A program made the translations under genes and the position numbers. The notes under the pieces are model-generated. The model ran no database searches, was not told where the DNA came from, and saw only the letters and a list, made by a program, of their open reading frames with translations. This document shows positions 17,778-27,161 of a stretch of 64,000 nt of DNA, piece by piece. This DNA comes from Clostridium sp. MB40-C1 (GTDB taxonomy: Bacteria > Bacillota > Clostridia > Clostridiales > Clostridiaceae). The first letter of the stretch is position 1. Each line of letters opens with the position of its first letter. Where the stretch lies: the NCBI RefSeq assembly GCF_030913655.1, contig NZ_CP133189.1, forward strand, positions 620,001 to 684,000. The letters run 5' to 3'.

Positions 17778-18845
17778 ATGAGAGTCTGTTTTTTAGGAGA
17801 TGGAAATAGTATTCATATAAGAAGATGGCTTTATTTTTTCAGAGATAGGGGTCATGAAGTGCATTTGATTACTTTTTCTAATACAGAGCTTGATGATATT
17901 ATTGTACATAAAGTAGGGAATTTTGATATAAATCAAGATGGTAGTAATTGGAAATACATATTGAAATCTGGAGAAATAAAAAAAATTATAAAAGAAATAA
18001 ATCCTTATATAGTAAATGCTCACTATGTAACAAGTTATGGATTTATAGGAGCACTTACAGGATTTAAAAACCTAGCAATTTCTGCTTGGGGAAGTGATAT
18101 ACTTGTAGCTCCTAAGAGAAATGCAGTTTACAGATGGATTACTAAATTTGCATTAAATAAAGCTAAAATTGTTACTTCTGATTCAGAATTTATGTCAGAT
18201 GAAATTAGAAAATTAACTAATACAAAAACTATTACTGTACCTATGGGTGTTGAGCGCGAATTATGTTTTTTAGATAGAGAAGAAAAAGAAGATGAATTTA
18301 AAATATTAAGTTTAAGAACAGTTAATAAAAATTCAAATGTAGACGTAATAGTTAAAGCTTTTGCAAAATTAGTAAAAAGTGAAGAAAATAAAAGAATGAA
18401 GCTGATTATTACTAATGATGGGCCAGAGATGGATAATATAAAAAATTTGATAAATGAACTTGAAATAGAAGCTAACGTTGAAATAAGAGGATTTGTTTCA
18501 CGACAAGAACTTTTAAACTTACTAACTTCATCTCAAATATTTATATCCATATTAAATTCAGATTCTACCTCAGTGACTTTATTGGAAGCTATGGCATGTG
18601 GGGTACTGTCAATAGTATCTGATTTACCTGCTAATAAGCAATGGATAGAAGATAAAACAAATGGATTAGTACTAAAAAGTATAAATGAAGAAGAGTTATA
18701 TAATGCTATTAAGATGGCTATGGAAGACAATGAATTAAAAGTCAAAGCAGAAAACATTAATAGAGAGACTATAATTAAAAAAGCTCTTTGGGAAGACAAT
18801 ATGTCTTTTGTAGAAAAAGAATATTTGCATCTTAGTGGATTATAG
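17778..18845 (+). CDS. Glycosyltransferase family 4
   Basis: A 355-residue GT-B enzyme. It starts MRVCFLGDGNSIHIRRWLYF, a pattern of GT4 enzymes such as those that glycosylate lipid-linked acceptors. Near the C-terminus NSDSTSVTLLEAMACGVLSI is the E-x(7)-E donor motif (here with LLEAMACG). The gene follows the previous glycosyltransferase by 26 bases behind a GAGGTAGG site and is 19 bases ahead of the next, so it lies in a compact operon. Donor sugar unknown. Confidence 0.8.
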   Translation: MRVCFLGDGNSIHIRRWLYFFRDRGHEVHLITFSNTELDDIIVHKVGNFDINQDGSNWKYILKSGEIKKIIKEINPYIVNAHYVTSYGFIGALTGFKNLAISAWGSDILVAPKRNAVYRWITKFALNKAKIVTSDSEFMSDEIRKLTNTKTITVPMGVERELCFLDREEKEDEFKILSLRTVNKNSNVDVIVKAFAKLVKSEENKRMKLIITNDGPEMDNIKNLINELEIEANVEIRGFVSRQELLNLLTSSQIFISILNSDSTSVTLLEAMACGVLSIVSDLPANKQWIEDKTNGLVLKSINEEELYNAIKMAMEDNELKVKAENINRETIIKKALWEDNMSFVEKEYLHLSGL

Positions 18846-18864
18846 ATTGAGGAGTGATACATAA

Positions 18865-19899
18865 GTGGAAGAAGGTAAATATAAAAAAACAGTATCTGTA
18901 GTTATTCCTTGTAGAAATGAGAAAGAATATATAGGGCAGTGTATTGATTCTTTTGCAAATCAAACATATCCAAAAGAATTATTTGAAGTTCTTATTTGTG
19001 ATGGGATGTCTGATGACGGAACAAGAGAAATAATAAGAGATTATGAAGACAAATACCCGAATATACATCTTTTAGACAACAAAGGGTTATCTGCCCCTAA
19101 AGGAATGAATTTAGGTATAAAGAAAAGCAATAAAGATATAATAATAATTTTTGGAGCTCATTCTTATGCTGATAAGGATTTTGTAAAAAACAATGTAGAA
19201 TTGCTTCAAAGAGAAGGAGTAGGATGTGCAGGAGGTCCAATTGAAACTATTAGCACTAATGAGGTAGGAAAAGCTATTTCTCTTGCTATGAGTTCACCCT
19301 TTGGTGTAGGAAACGCATTATTTAGATATGCACAAAAGGAAATGTATGTGGACACTGTTGCTTTTGGAGCTTATGAAAGAGAAGTATTAGAAGAAATAGG
19401 ATTATTTGACGAAGAACTTGTAAGAAACCAAGATGATGAACTGAATTACAGGGTTGTAAAAGCAGGATATAAGATATTATTATCTCCTAAAGTAAAATCA
19501 AAATACTATAGCAGAGGTTCTCTTGGAAAGTTATGGAGACAATATTATCAATATGGATTTTGGAAAGTTAGAGTTATGCAAAAGCATGGTAAGACATCAT
19601 CTATAAGACATCTAGTACCAGCAGCTTTTGTTCTTGCAAATACTTTTGGTATAATTTTAGGATTGTTTTTTAAACCTATATTGATTTTATGGCTAATACA
19701 GCTTATTATGTATTTAGGTCTAGATATATTATCATCTATTAAATTGATCAAAAATGATATTAAGCTCATAAAATATATACCATTTATATTCCCTATGCTA
19801 CATTTAGGTTACGGATTAGGATTTATAAATGGATTTATGGCATTTTATGTATTTAAATCAAATAAATCTGTTACAAAGAACACTAAGATGTCAAGATAA
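18865..19899 (+). CDS. Glycosyltransferase family 2 with C-terminal membrane segments
   Basis: A 344-residue protein starting at GTG behind GGAG. The GT2 fold is clear: VSVVIPCRNEKEYIGQCIDS (residues about 10-29), the DGMSDDGT nucleotide motif (about 48-55) and a later NQDDELNYRV acidic motif. About residues 250-335 contain three hydrophobic segments, as in ExoA-like membrane-anchored GT2 enzymes. It would transfer an inverting sugar linkage at the inner face of the membrane. Specificity is not readable. Confidence 0.83.
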   Translation: MEEGKYKKTVSVVIPCRNEKEYIGQCIDSFANQTYPKELFEVLICDGMSDDGTREIIRDYEDKYPNIHLLDNKGLSAPKGMNLGIKKSNKDIIIIFGAHSYADKDFVKNNVELLQREGVGCAGGPIETISTNEVGKAISLAMSSPFGVGNALFRYAQKEMYVDTVAFGAYEREVLEEIGLFDEELVRNQDDELNYRVVKAGYKILLSPKVKSKYYSRGSLGKLWRQYYQYGFWKVRVMQKHGKTSSIRHLVPAAFVLANTFGIILGLFFKPILILWLIQLIMYLGLDILSSIKLIKNDIKLIKYIPFIFPMLHLGYGLGFINGFMAFYVFKSNKSVTKNTKMSR

Positions 19900-19952
19900 A
19901 GTCTAGATAAACAAGATAAATTTATTGAACAATTAACTGAAAAGTTATTTAA

Positions 19953-19980
19953 AATTAGCACGCAGTTAGGCGTGCTAATT
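19953..19980 (+). terminator. Strong stem-loop between GT2 and Wzy-like genes
   Basis: AATTAGCACGC (19953-19963) and GCGTGCTAATT (19970-19980) form a perfect 11-pair stem around AGTTAG. No long T run follows, so termination may be partial. The next gene starts 26 bases later. Confidence 0.6.
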
Positions 19981-20005
19981 AATTTGATGAAAAGTAGGTG
20001 AAATA

Positions 20006-21256
20006 GTGTCAAAGAATAATAACATTTTAAACTGTTTAATATATTTGTATATAATAATATTAGCAATTGCCCCTAGCAAAGTTAAAGGGGTTCCTATAGG
20101 AGATATAATATTTTTATTAATTGCTTTTGTATACATAATCAAAGTATCCATAAGTAAAAAAAGTAGAACTAGATTAACTAATGGACTTAAAGATTTTGCT
20201 AGGGATAGTATTGGGATATTCATGTTATTATTATTTATAGTGATGGGGGTATCTGTTTTATATGCGTCTTATAAAGGAATGGCATTGAAAGAAACTTTTA
20301 GATTTGCAACATATGTATTTATATATTTTATTTTAAAATATGAAGTGAATGATAAAAGAGTATTAGACAATATAATTAAAATTTATGTTCTATTGATAAT
20401 AGGTATATGCTGTTTTGGAATACTTCAATACTTTACAAAGATAGGAGTATCAAAAGAATTTATATATGCAGAAGGGTACGCCTTTAAACTAAGAATTCCC
20501 TCTACTCTTGAAAATCCAAATAGTCTAGGAGCTTTTTTAATTTTACCAATGTTTCCATTAATAATGGTTGCTACAAATGTAGAATATAGGGATGAAAAAA
20601 TTCTATATTGGACTGCATCTATATTAGCATTTATAAATATAGTTTTATGTGGTTCACGTAATGCTTGGCTAGGAGTTTTAATAGGAGCGTTTCTTTTAAT
20701 AATAATTTATAATTGGAAAGCTATAGTCTTGTTTTTAATTGGAGGGGGAGCAGCATTTATGATCCCTCAAGTTAGAAATAGGTTACTGGATTTTAGAACA
20801 ATAGCTGGTGATGGAAGAATTAAGTTATGGAAAATAGCAGTGAAAATGATAAAAGAACATCCAATCACAGGTGTTGGAAATGGAAATTATTATTGTTTAT
20901 TAGGAGAATACGTAAAGAAATATCCTGAACTAGATTATAATCATCATGTTAATTTCCCAGTTCATAATTCTTATCTTAAAATATTAAGTGAGCTTGGAAT
21001 TGCTGGAATTATATCTTTTATAGGTCTCTTGATAGCAGTGTTTATAAAAATAAGATCTTTTACAAACAAGGTTAATGATAAATTTTATAAAGCATTTTAT
21101 ACAGGGTTTACAGTGTCAGTAATTGTATTTTTTATGATGAATATAAATGACAACTTATTTTTTGTTCCTAAAATAAGTATGTATTTTTGGATTTTAGTAG
21201 CTATATCTCAGTCTATGATTTATAATAATAGCAGAAGTAGCAGACGTTTTTATTAA
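20006..21256 (+). CDS. O-antigen ligase / Wzy-type membrane protein
   Basis: A 416-residue protein with about 11 transmembrane segments, starting at GTG 9 bases after a TAGGTG site. The late periplasmic loop has GDGRIKLWKIAVKMIKEHP, ITGVGNGNYY and HNSYLKILSELGIAG, which together form the Wzy_C ligase signature (conserved Arg, Gly-x-Gly and His-Asn). It is the second such protein in the locus. It could be a polymerase, a ligase, or a bacterial O-glycosyltransferase of the PglL type. Confidence 0.78.
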   Translation: MSKNNNILNCLIYLYIIILAIAPSKVKGVPIGDIIFLLIAFVYIIKVSISKKSRTRLTNGLKDFARDSIGIFMLLLFIVMGVSVLYASYKGMALKETFRFATYVFIYFILKYEVNDKRVLDNIIKIYVLLIIGICCFGILQYFTKIGVSKEFIYAEGYAFKLRIPSTLENPNSLGAFLILPMFPLIMVATNVEYRDEKILYWTASILAFINIVLCGSRNAWLGVLIGAFLLIIIYNWKAIVLFLIGGGAAFMIPQVRNRLLDFRTIAGDGRIKLWKIAVKMIKEHPITGVGNGNYYCLLGEYVKKYPELDYNHHVNFPVHNSYLKILSELGIAGIISFIGLLIAVFIKIRSFTNKVNDKFYKAFYTGFTVSVIVFFMMNINDNLFFVPKISMYFWILVAISQSMIYNNSRSSRRFY

Positions 21257-21283
21257 AAATATTTAATTTATGTAGGAGGCAAT

Positions 21284-21937
21284 ATGGACGTAAATTCAAT
21301 ACAAATTAGTATACAAAAAGATATAGATAGTAAACAACTTCAGTTTGCAATTAAAAGGATTATGGACATAATATTATCTATGGTAGGTATAATAGTTCTT
21401 ATGCCCGTATATATAATAATTGCTATTTTGATAAAAACAGATTCAAAGGGGCCTGCTATATTTAAGCAAGTAAGAGTAGGTAAGAATGGTAAACTTTTTA
21501 AAATATATAAATTCAGAACTATGGTAGTAGATGCTGAAAGTAAAAGAGAGTTAGCTATAGATACGCAGGATATAGAAAACTTTGTATTCCAAAGCAAAAG
21601 TGATAATAGAATAACAAAGATTGGTGCTTTTCTAAGAAGAACTAGTTTAGATGAAATACCTCAGTTATTTAATGTACTTTTTGGAAATATGAGCTTAGTA
21701 GGACCTAGACCTGAGATACCTGATGTTGTTAATGTTTATCCAGAAAAGTATAGGGAAAGACTATTAGTTTTACCAGGTATAACTGGACTTGCACAAATTA
21801 GTGGAAGAGGAGAAATTGAGCTTGGAAAGACTGTATATTATGATTTAACATATATTAAAAATTTCTCTGTTTTATTTGATATAAAAATTTTATTTAAAAC
21901 TGTAGCAAGTGTATTTAAAAATGAAGGAGCATTCTAG
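21284..21937 (+). CDS. Polyprenyl-phosphate sugar-1-phosphate transferase (initiating PGT, WcaJ/PglC type)
   Basis: A 217-residue monotopic phosphoglycosyl transferase of the small PglC-like kind. There is one reentrant hydrophobic segment (residues about 28-50), then VGKNGKLFKIYKFRTM, a conserved region with the PGT KFRTM motif. RRTSLDEIPQLFNVL contains the catalytic D-E pair, and GPRPE and PGITGLAQISGR follow. It starts glycan assembly by moving sugar-1-phosphate from a UDP-sugar to undecaprenyl phosphate. The WecG/TagA gene follows 4 bases later. Confidence 0.88.
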   Translation: MDVNSIQISIQKDIDSKQLQFAIKRIMDIILSMVGIIVLMPVYIIIAILIKTDSKGPAIFKQVRVGKNGKLFKIYKFRTMVVDAESKRELAIDTQDIENFVFQSKSDNRITKIGAFLRRTSLDEIPQLFNVLFGNMSLVGPRPEIPDVVNVYPEKYRERLLVLPGITGLAQISGRGEIELGKTVYYDLTYIKNFSVLFDIKILFKTVASVFKNEGAF

Positions 21938-21941
21938 TTAA

Positions 21942-22649
21942 ATGTTTACAGAAATATTAGACTATAAAGTATTCGGTGGAACTAAAAAAGAATTTTTAGA
22001 TTGTGTAGAGAGTTTTGACAAAGTAAATATTATTTCAGGGAATCCAGAAATACTATACAGTGGTATGAAGGATGCGTTTTTGAATAAAGTTTATAATGAT
22101 GAATCCTCTATAATAATACCTGATGGAGTGGGTACAGTAATAGCTTCAAAAATGGTTAAAAATCCTGTGAAAGAAAAAATTGCAGGAATTGAGGTTATGG
22201 GAGAAATAATAAACAAATGTGAAAAGGAAGGTAAAAGCATATATTTAGTAGGTGCTGAAGAAGAAGTTCTTAAGGAATGTATAACTAATATAAAAAATAA
22301 GTTTCCAAATATAAAAATTGTAGGTTCTCACAATGGATATTTTGATTTAGATAATTGTGATGATATTGTAGAGGACATAAAGATTAAAAAACCATATGCT
22401 TTATTCGTTGCTATGGGATGTCCTAGACAAGAAATTTTTATTGCAAGAAATATGAAAGAATTTCCATGCAAAATATTTATGGGAGTTGGAGGAAGCTTTG
22501 ATGTTTTTGCTGGAAAAGTTAATAGAGCACCGGAATGGATGATAAATTTAGGAATAGAGTGGCTTTATAGAGTTGTAAAAGAGCCTTTTAGAATAAAAAG
22601 ACTTGGAGTTATACCTAAATTTTTATGGACAGTTAAGAAGAATAATTAG
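21942..22649 (+). CDS. WecG/TagA/CpsF-family glycosyltransferase
   Basis: A 235-residue GT26 enzyme. IISGNPEILY, IIPDGVGTVIASK (conserved Asp) and VGAEEEVLKECI are the N-terminal family motifs. LFVAMGCPRQEIFIA and MGVGGSFDVFAGKVNRAPEW are the C-terminal ones. GT26 members add ManNAc or ManNAcA to a lipid-linked first sugar, which fits the UDP-ManNAc-type epimerase at 15133. It starts 4 bases after the PGT stop, so the two membrane-proximal steps are probably co-translated. Confidence 0.88.
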   Translation: MFTEILDYKVFGGTKKEFLDCVESFDKVNIISGNPEILYSGMKDAFLNKVYNDESSIIIPDGVGTVIASKMVKNPVKEKIAGIEVMGEIINKCEKEGKSIYLVGAEEEVLKECITNIKNKFPNIKIVGSHNGYFDLDNCDDIVEDIKIKKPYALFVAMGCPRQEIFIARNMKEFPCKIFMGVGGSFDVFAGKVNRAPEWMINLGIEWLYRVVKEPFRIKRLGVIPKFLWTVKKNN

Positions 22650-22668
22650 GTACTAGGCTAAAGGTACT

Positions 22669-22694
22669 ATTAGAATGTTTAGACATCGTATAAA
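22669..22694. repeat. 26-bp dispersed repeat, copy 1
   Basis: This block, beginning ATTAGAATG and ending TAGACATCGTATAAA, recurs at 42541-42566 with three base differences. Both copies lie in spacers just after a gene end and next to other short repeats. Confidence 0.6.
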
Positions 22695-22713
22695 AAATGT
22701 GAGCTTTACTCAC

Positions 22714-22745
22714 TAAGCCAATTGTGGAGTGCCGCAATTGGCTTA
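22714..22745 (+). terminator. 14-pair stem-loop after the WecG-like gene
   Basis: TAAGCCAATTGTGG (22714-22727) pairs with CCGCAATTGGCTTA (22732-22745) with one G-U pair and a 4-base loop. TTTAATAATT follows. This is the strongest candidate for the end of the large glycan operon. Confidence 0.65.
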
Positions 22746-22839
22746 TTTAATAATTAAAGATAGTTGCTAATCTCTAAAAGAGTTACAGATAATAAGGTTG
22801 TAAAGCAACATTATTATAAAAAAGAAAGGTTGGTTTAAA

Positions 22840-23934
22840 ATGAAAGTTCTTCATATTATAACAGGTAATGATAATGGAGGAGGAGCAAAACATGTTTTAA
22901 ACATATGCAAATACTCTATAGATTGTGAAAATATCCTTGGATGCATAGGAGAAGGATATTTATACAACAAAGGCTTAGAAGAAAGTGTAAATACAATAAT
23001 GTTTCCAAATAAGATTTCAAACAGGGAGATTATAAATTTTGTTGAGGAAAACAAAATAGATATTGTGAACTTTCATGGAGCTAAGGCTTTTTTAATACAT
23101 AGATTTTTAAAAAACAAAATAAAGGCAGCTACTTTAGCAAGTATACATAGTGACTATAGGTATGATTTTTTGAATAATAAGATTAAATATCTATTATTTA
23201 CTCCGCTAAGTAAATATGGTCTTAAATCTTTTAAAAATTATATGTGCATTTCAAATTATATAAAAGATGTTTTAGATGAAAATGGATTCAAAGGAGATAA
23301 GGCTGTTATAAATAATGGAATAAATGCGGAAGAGATAAAGGTAACTGTTACTAAAGAAGAAATAAGAAAAACATATGAGATTTCAGAAAAAGATTTTGTT
23401 TTTGTAAGTGTGGGAAGAATGCATCCTATTAAAAATCACCAAAGTCTTATAAAAAGTTTTAGTAAGCTAAGAAATGAATTTAAAGATACAAAGCTTGTAA
23501 TAGTAGGTGATGGAGAATTAAAAGAAACTTTAAAAGAACTTATAAAAAAATTAGATTTAGAGAAGGATGTTATATTAACTGGTTTTGTAGAAAATCCTAT
23601 TAATATTGTAAATGCTAGTGATATAAGTATACTGACTTCATTCAATGAAGGTGGCTCTCCACCTATAGTGGTTCTTGAAAGTAGTTTAGTTAGAAAACCA
23701 ATCATATCTACAAAAGTAGGAGATATAGAAAAAAATTTTGATAAAAATACAGTATTTATTATTGAAAAAAATACCGAAGAAGAGATTTATAACAAAATGA
23801 AAGAAGCTTATTTAAATAAGGACAAGATAGATTATATGGGAGAAGAACTTTACAAAGAAGTTATAAACAATTATAATATGAAAAGATTTTGTGATACATA
23901 TTATTCATTTTATAAAAAAATATTAGATTGCTAA
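22840..23934 (+). CDS. Glycosyltransferase family 4
   Basis: A 364-residue GT4 enzyme. The N-terminus VLHIITGNDNGGGAKHVLNI (residues 3-22) is the usual glycine-rich loop. VSVGRMHPIKNHQSLIKSF is the start of the donor domain, and SFNEGGSPPIVVLESSLVRKP the E-x(7)-E-like motif. It has its own spacer with repeats and a hairpin upstream, so it may be transcribed apart from the main operon. Donor unknown. Confidence 0.82.
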   Translation: MKVLHIITGNDNGGGAKHVLNICKYSIDCENILGCIGEGYLYNKGLEESVNTIMFPNKISNREIINFVEENKIDIVNFHGAKAFLIHRFLKNKIKAATLASIHSDYRYDFLNNKIKYLLFTPLSKYGLKSFKNYMCISNYIKDVLDENGFKGDKAVINNGINAEEIKVTVTKEEIRKTYEISEKDFVFVSVGRMHPIKNHQSLIKSFSKLRNEFKDTKLVIVGDGELKETLKELIKKLDLEKDVILTGFVENPINIVNASDISILTSFNEGGSPPIVVLESSLVRKPIISTKVGDIEKNFDKNTVFIIEKNTEEEIYNKMKEAYLNKDKIDYMGEELYKEVINNYNMKRFCDTYYSFYKKILDC

Positions 23935-24038
23935 AAAGAAATATTTTTTATAAGTAACTTATACTTTTCACAATAAAAATATTTAACAATATAAATGTGA
24001 TTAAAATATAACCAAATGTTAAAAATGGAGATTAATAT

Positions 24039-25598
24039 ATGCGAGACAAAAAAATAATTAAAAGTTCAGTTATAATAATTATGTTAACTATATTAGGTAA
24101 AGGTATGGCATTTTTCAGAGATGCTCTTATTGCCTCTAAATTTGGAGCTACTCGTATAACAGATATATATATGTTTTCTTTGGGTGTAGTAATGCTGCTA
24201 ACCACTATAGGATATGGACTTACTACAACACTCATACCAATGCATACAGAAAATATAGAAAAAAAGAATATACAGGAAAGAAATGTTTTTATAAGCAATC
24301 TTTTGAATACTTCTGGCTTTATTACTATAATATTCATTTTTATTAGTATATTTATTTCACCTTGGGTGGTTAAAGTATTTGCCCCAGGGTTTATGAAAGA
24401 CATGGAAGTGTTTCAGCAAGCTGTACATATTTTAAGAATAATGTTTGTATCTTTAATTTTTGTTTCTATGCAGAGTATAGTTACAGGAGTACTTCAAGCT
24501 CATAAGGAGTTCTCTGAGCCTGCTGCTATGGCTTTTGTACAAAATATTATAATGGTTGTTTACCTTATCATTTTAAGCAATGTGTATGGAATGAATGGAT
24601 TCGCAGTAGCTACTGTTACAGGGTTTGTAGCTCAATTTTTGATAAATGTTCCTAAGTTTAAAAAGTTAGGATATAGCTATGTTTTCACAATAGATTTTAA
24701 AGATAAAGATATACTAAAACTTTTAAAATTAATGCTTCCAATTATAATAAGTACATCTATAATACAAATAAATTTGTTTATAACTAGATATTTTGCTACA
24801 AATTTATATGATGGTGCTGTTTCAGCATTAGACTTTTCTAATAAATTAAATATGCTCATATATGAAGTTTTTGCTGTAGCAATATCAATGGTTGTATATC
24901 CAACATTAGCTACTTATGCTGCCCAAAAAAACAGTGTAGAATATAAAAATGCTTTAATTAAAGCTTTTAATGTAATTTTACTCATAATGGTTCCAGCAAG
25001 TATTGGAGTTTTAATACTAAGAGAACCTATTGTAAGTGTTATATTTGAAAGAGGTGCTTTTGACAAAGAGGCGGTAAAACTTACAGCTACAGCTCTTATG
25101 TTTTATACTCCGGCAATGATTGCTTATGGTGTTAGGGACATACTATATAAAGCTTTTTATTCTATTAAAGATACTAGAGTTCCTATGGTAAATAGTATTT
25201 TGGCTATTTTATTAAATATAATTTTAAGCTTTGTGTTAGTTAAAAATATGGAAGTATCGGGTTTAGCTTTAGCTTCATCTATTTCTACAGTTATTACAAC
25301 TTTAATTTTAATTTTTATACTAAATAATAGACTTAAGGGTATAAATTTAAAATATTTAATTAAAAGTTTTTTAAAAATTGTAATTTCATCACTTGTAATG
25401 GGTGGAGTTATAATTAATATTAGAAATTTATGTTTTTTAAAGTTAGGAATTAATTCTTTAGGAAATATAGTTACAATTATAATTTCTTTTGTGGTAGGAG
25501 TAATTGTGTATTTTGTATGTGTTTATTTGCTTAAAGTGGAAGAATACATATACATGGTAGAGCTTGTAAGGGAAAAGATAGGAAAGAATAAAAGCTAA
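24039..25598 (+). CDS. murJ: MurJ/MviN lipid flippase
   Basis: A 519-residue polytopic protein with about 14 transmembrane segments, the size of MurJ. KSSVIIIMLTILGKGMAFFRD at the N-terminus and ERGAFD in the middle (IFERGAFDKEA) are MurJ signatures. It flips lipid II or a related undecaprenyl-linked precursor. At the end of a glycan locus it may be a dedicated flippase paralogue rather than the housekeeping MurJ. Confidence 0.85.
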   Translation: MRDKKIIKSSVIIIMLTILGKGMAFFRDALIASKFGATRITDIYMFSLGVVMLLTTIGYGLTTTLIPMHTENIEKKNIQERNVFISNLLNTSGFITIIFIFISIFISPWVVKVFAPGFMKDMEVFQQAVHILRIMFVSLIFVSMQSIVTGVLQAHKEFSEPAAMAFVQNIIMVVYLIILSNVYGMNGFAVATVTGFVAQFLINVPKFKKLGYSYVFTIDFKDKDILKLLKLMLPIIISTSIIQINLFITRYFATNLYDGAVSALDFSNKLNMLIYEVFAVAISMVVYPTLATYAAQKNSVEYKNALIKAFNVILLIMVPASIGVLILREPIVSVIFERGAFDKEAVKLTATALMFYTPAMIAYGVRDILYKAFYSIKDTRVPMVNSILAILLNIILSFVLVKNMEVSGLALASSISTVITTLILIFILNNRLKGINLKYLIKSFLKIVISSLVMGGVIINIRNLCFLKLGINSLGNIVTIIISFVVGVIVYFVCVYLLKVEEYIYMVELVREKIGKNKS

Positions 25599-25636
25599 TT
25601 TCTATACACATACTACTATAAAAGGAGTGTGATATA

Positions 25637-26206
25637 ATGGATTTTTATGACGTAATAGAAAATAGAAAAAGTATAAGAACTTTTAAAACTAATGGTTTGG
25701 ATAGAGAGAAAGTAAATAGAATGATAAATGCAGCTATGATGTCTCCATCATGGAAAAACGCAACTTCATACAAATTCATTTTAGTTGATGATGATAATTT
25801 AAAGCAAAGAATAGCAGATACTATAATAAATAAAACAAATGAAGCTGGTGAAGCTGTTTTAAATGCGCCTATGACAGCAGTAGTGGTAGCTGAGCCAGAT
25901 GCTTCAGGAGCTATAGAAGGAAAAGAGTATTATCTTGTAGATGCGGCTATAGCTATGGAACACTTTGTACTTGCTGCTACAGATGAAGGGTATGGAACAT
26001 GTTGGATAGCTTCTTTTGATGAAAGAAAAGTAAAAGAAATCCTAGGAGTACCAGATAGCTTTAGGGTAGTAGCTTTAACTCCTGTAGGAGAAGTAGCAGC
26101 AGAAAAACCTCACAATCCTAAAAAAGATGTAAAAGATTATGTATTCTTAAACAAGTGGGATAGAGCTTTTTCAGATATGGATACTCAACTTATATTAAAT
26201 CACTAA
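25637..26206 (+). CDS. Nitroreductase-family flavoprotein
   Basis: A 189-residue FMN-dependent oxidoreductase. VIENRKSIRTFKTN (residues 6-19) carries the FMN-phosphate Arg residues. MMSPSWKNATSYKFI is the second flavin region, and EGYGTCWIASFDERKVKEIL and LTPVGEVAAEKP complete the fold. Such proteins reduce nitro groups, quinones or thiol-linked substrates with NAD(P)H. It has its own ribosome site AAGGAG and a strong terminator, and appears unrelated to the glycan genes. Confidence 0.87.
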   Translation: MDFYDVIENRKSIRTFKTNGLDREKVNRMINAAMMSPSWKNATSYKFILVDDDNLKQRIADTIINKTNEAGEAVLNAPMTAVVVAEPDASGAIEGKEYYLVDAAIAMEHFVLAATDEGYGTCWIASFDERKVKEILGVPDSFRVVALTPVGEVAAEKPHNPKKDVKDYVFLNKWDRAFSDMDTQLILNH

Positions 26207-26216
26207 TTTATCTATA

Positions 26217-26251
26217 AAATAACCATACAATACTATATTGTATGGTTATTT
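26217..26251 (+). terminator. Perfect 15-pair hairpin after nitroreductase
   Basis: AAATAACCATACAAT (26217-26231) and ATTGTATGGTTATTT (26237-26251) pair without mismatch around ACTAT. The 3' end of the stem supplies TTATTT. Confidence 0.8.
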
Positions 26252-26348
26252 AAGTTAAAAAATGATAATATAATATAGGTTAGATTTAGGCAAAGCTTTT
26301 AAAAAAAGTCTTAGTAATTAGTAGTTTATGAAGCTAAACATTAGACAC

Positions 26349-26415
26349 AAAGCCTTATGCAAACTAAAATCTACCTAGACCTAGACCTAGACCTAGACCT
26401 AGACCTAGACTTAGA
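26349..26415 (+). repeat. Promoter-like module with 6-bp tandem array (CCTAGA)
   Basis: TAGACA...GCAAAC-TAAAAT (about 26350-26371) matches the dispersed promoter module at 2634 and 8714 with several changes. It is followed by six perfect CCTAGA units (26374-26409) and a seventh CTTAGA (26410-26415). The layout, promoter then short tandem array then gene, is the same as for legC, but the repeat unit is different. Confidence 0.7.
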
Positions 26416-26448
26416 CATAGAAACTAGCCCTAAAAAAGGAGGAAGAGT

Positions 26449-27087
26449 ATGCAAAAGAATTTAATGATTAAAGATTATATTGAAAAATTATCTTCAAAAG
26501 AAGCTGTACCAGGAGGTGGAAGTGTAGCAGCTATAGTTGGAGCTTTATCTTCAGCTTTAACTTCTATGGTATTTAATCTCACAATAGGTAAAAAAGCTTT
26601 CCAAGAATATAGTGAAGAAGAAAAAAAATTAGTATATAAAGCATCAGAAAAAATAGTAAATTATAATAATGAATTTTTAGAATTTATGGATAAAGACGGG
26701 GAAGGTTTTTTAAGCCTTATGTCTGCTTTTAGACTTCCTAAGGATACAGAAGAAGAAAAAATCAAAAGGAAAGATAAAATAAAAGAAGGGTATGAAAATG
26801 CTTTAATAGTTCCTTTAAATTTAGCTAGAAGGTGTATAGAATTATATGAATGTGTATTTATATCAGCAAAGTATGGAAGTGAAAATGTTATATCAGATGC
26901 AGGAGTTGCTGCAATATTGCTTCAAGGGGCAGTAGAAAGTTCGGTGTTAAATGTAACGATAAATCTCCAAGGAATAGAAGATAAGGTTTATAAAAATAAA
27001 ATAGATTGTGAATGCAGAGAAATATTAAAAATAGCTTCTAATAGAAAAATAGAAATAATGGATATAGTAAATAGTAAAATAGGTTAA
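26449..27087 (+). CDS. Cyclodeaminase/cyclohydrolase-family protein (FchA-like)
   Basis: A 212-residue, mostly helical protein. The N-terminal AVPGGGSVAAIVGALSSALTSMV (residues about 18-40) is the folate-binding loop of the FTCD cyclodeaminase/methenyl-THF cyclohydrolase family. GAVESSVLNVTINLQGI is the later conserved helix. Clostridial FchA converts methenyl-THF to formyl-THF. Length fits FchA. It stands alone behind GGAGG and the CCTAGA array, so it is not in an obvious folate operon. Confidence 0.82.
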   Translation: MQKNLMIKDYIEKLSSKEAVPGGGSVAAIVGALSSALTSMVFNLTIGKKAFQEYSEEEKKLVYKASEKIVNYNNEFLEFMDKDGEGFLSLMSAFRLPKDTEEEKIKRKDKIKEGYENALIVPLNLARRCIELYECVFISAKYGSENVISDAGVAAILLQGAVESSVLNVTINLQGIEDKVYKNKIDCECREILKIASNRKIEIMDIVNSKIG

Positions 27088-27161
27088 TAACAAGTTGTTA
27101 CGCATATTTAAGTATGGTATACTTTTGTCTAGGTGTTTATATTAATTTTGGAGAGATAAAG

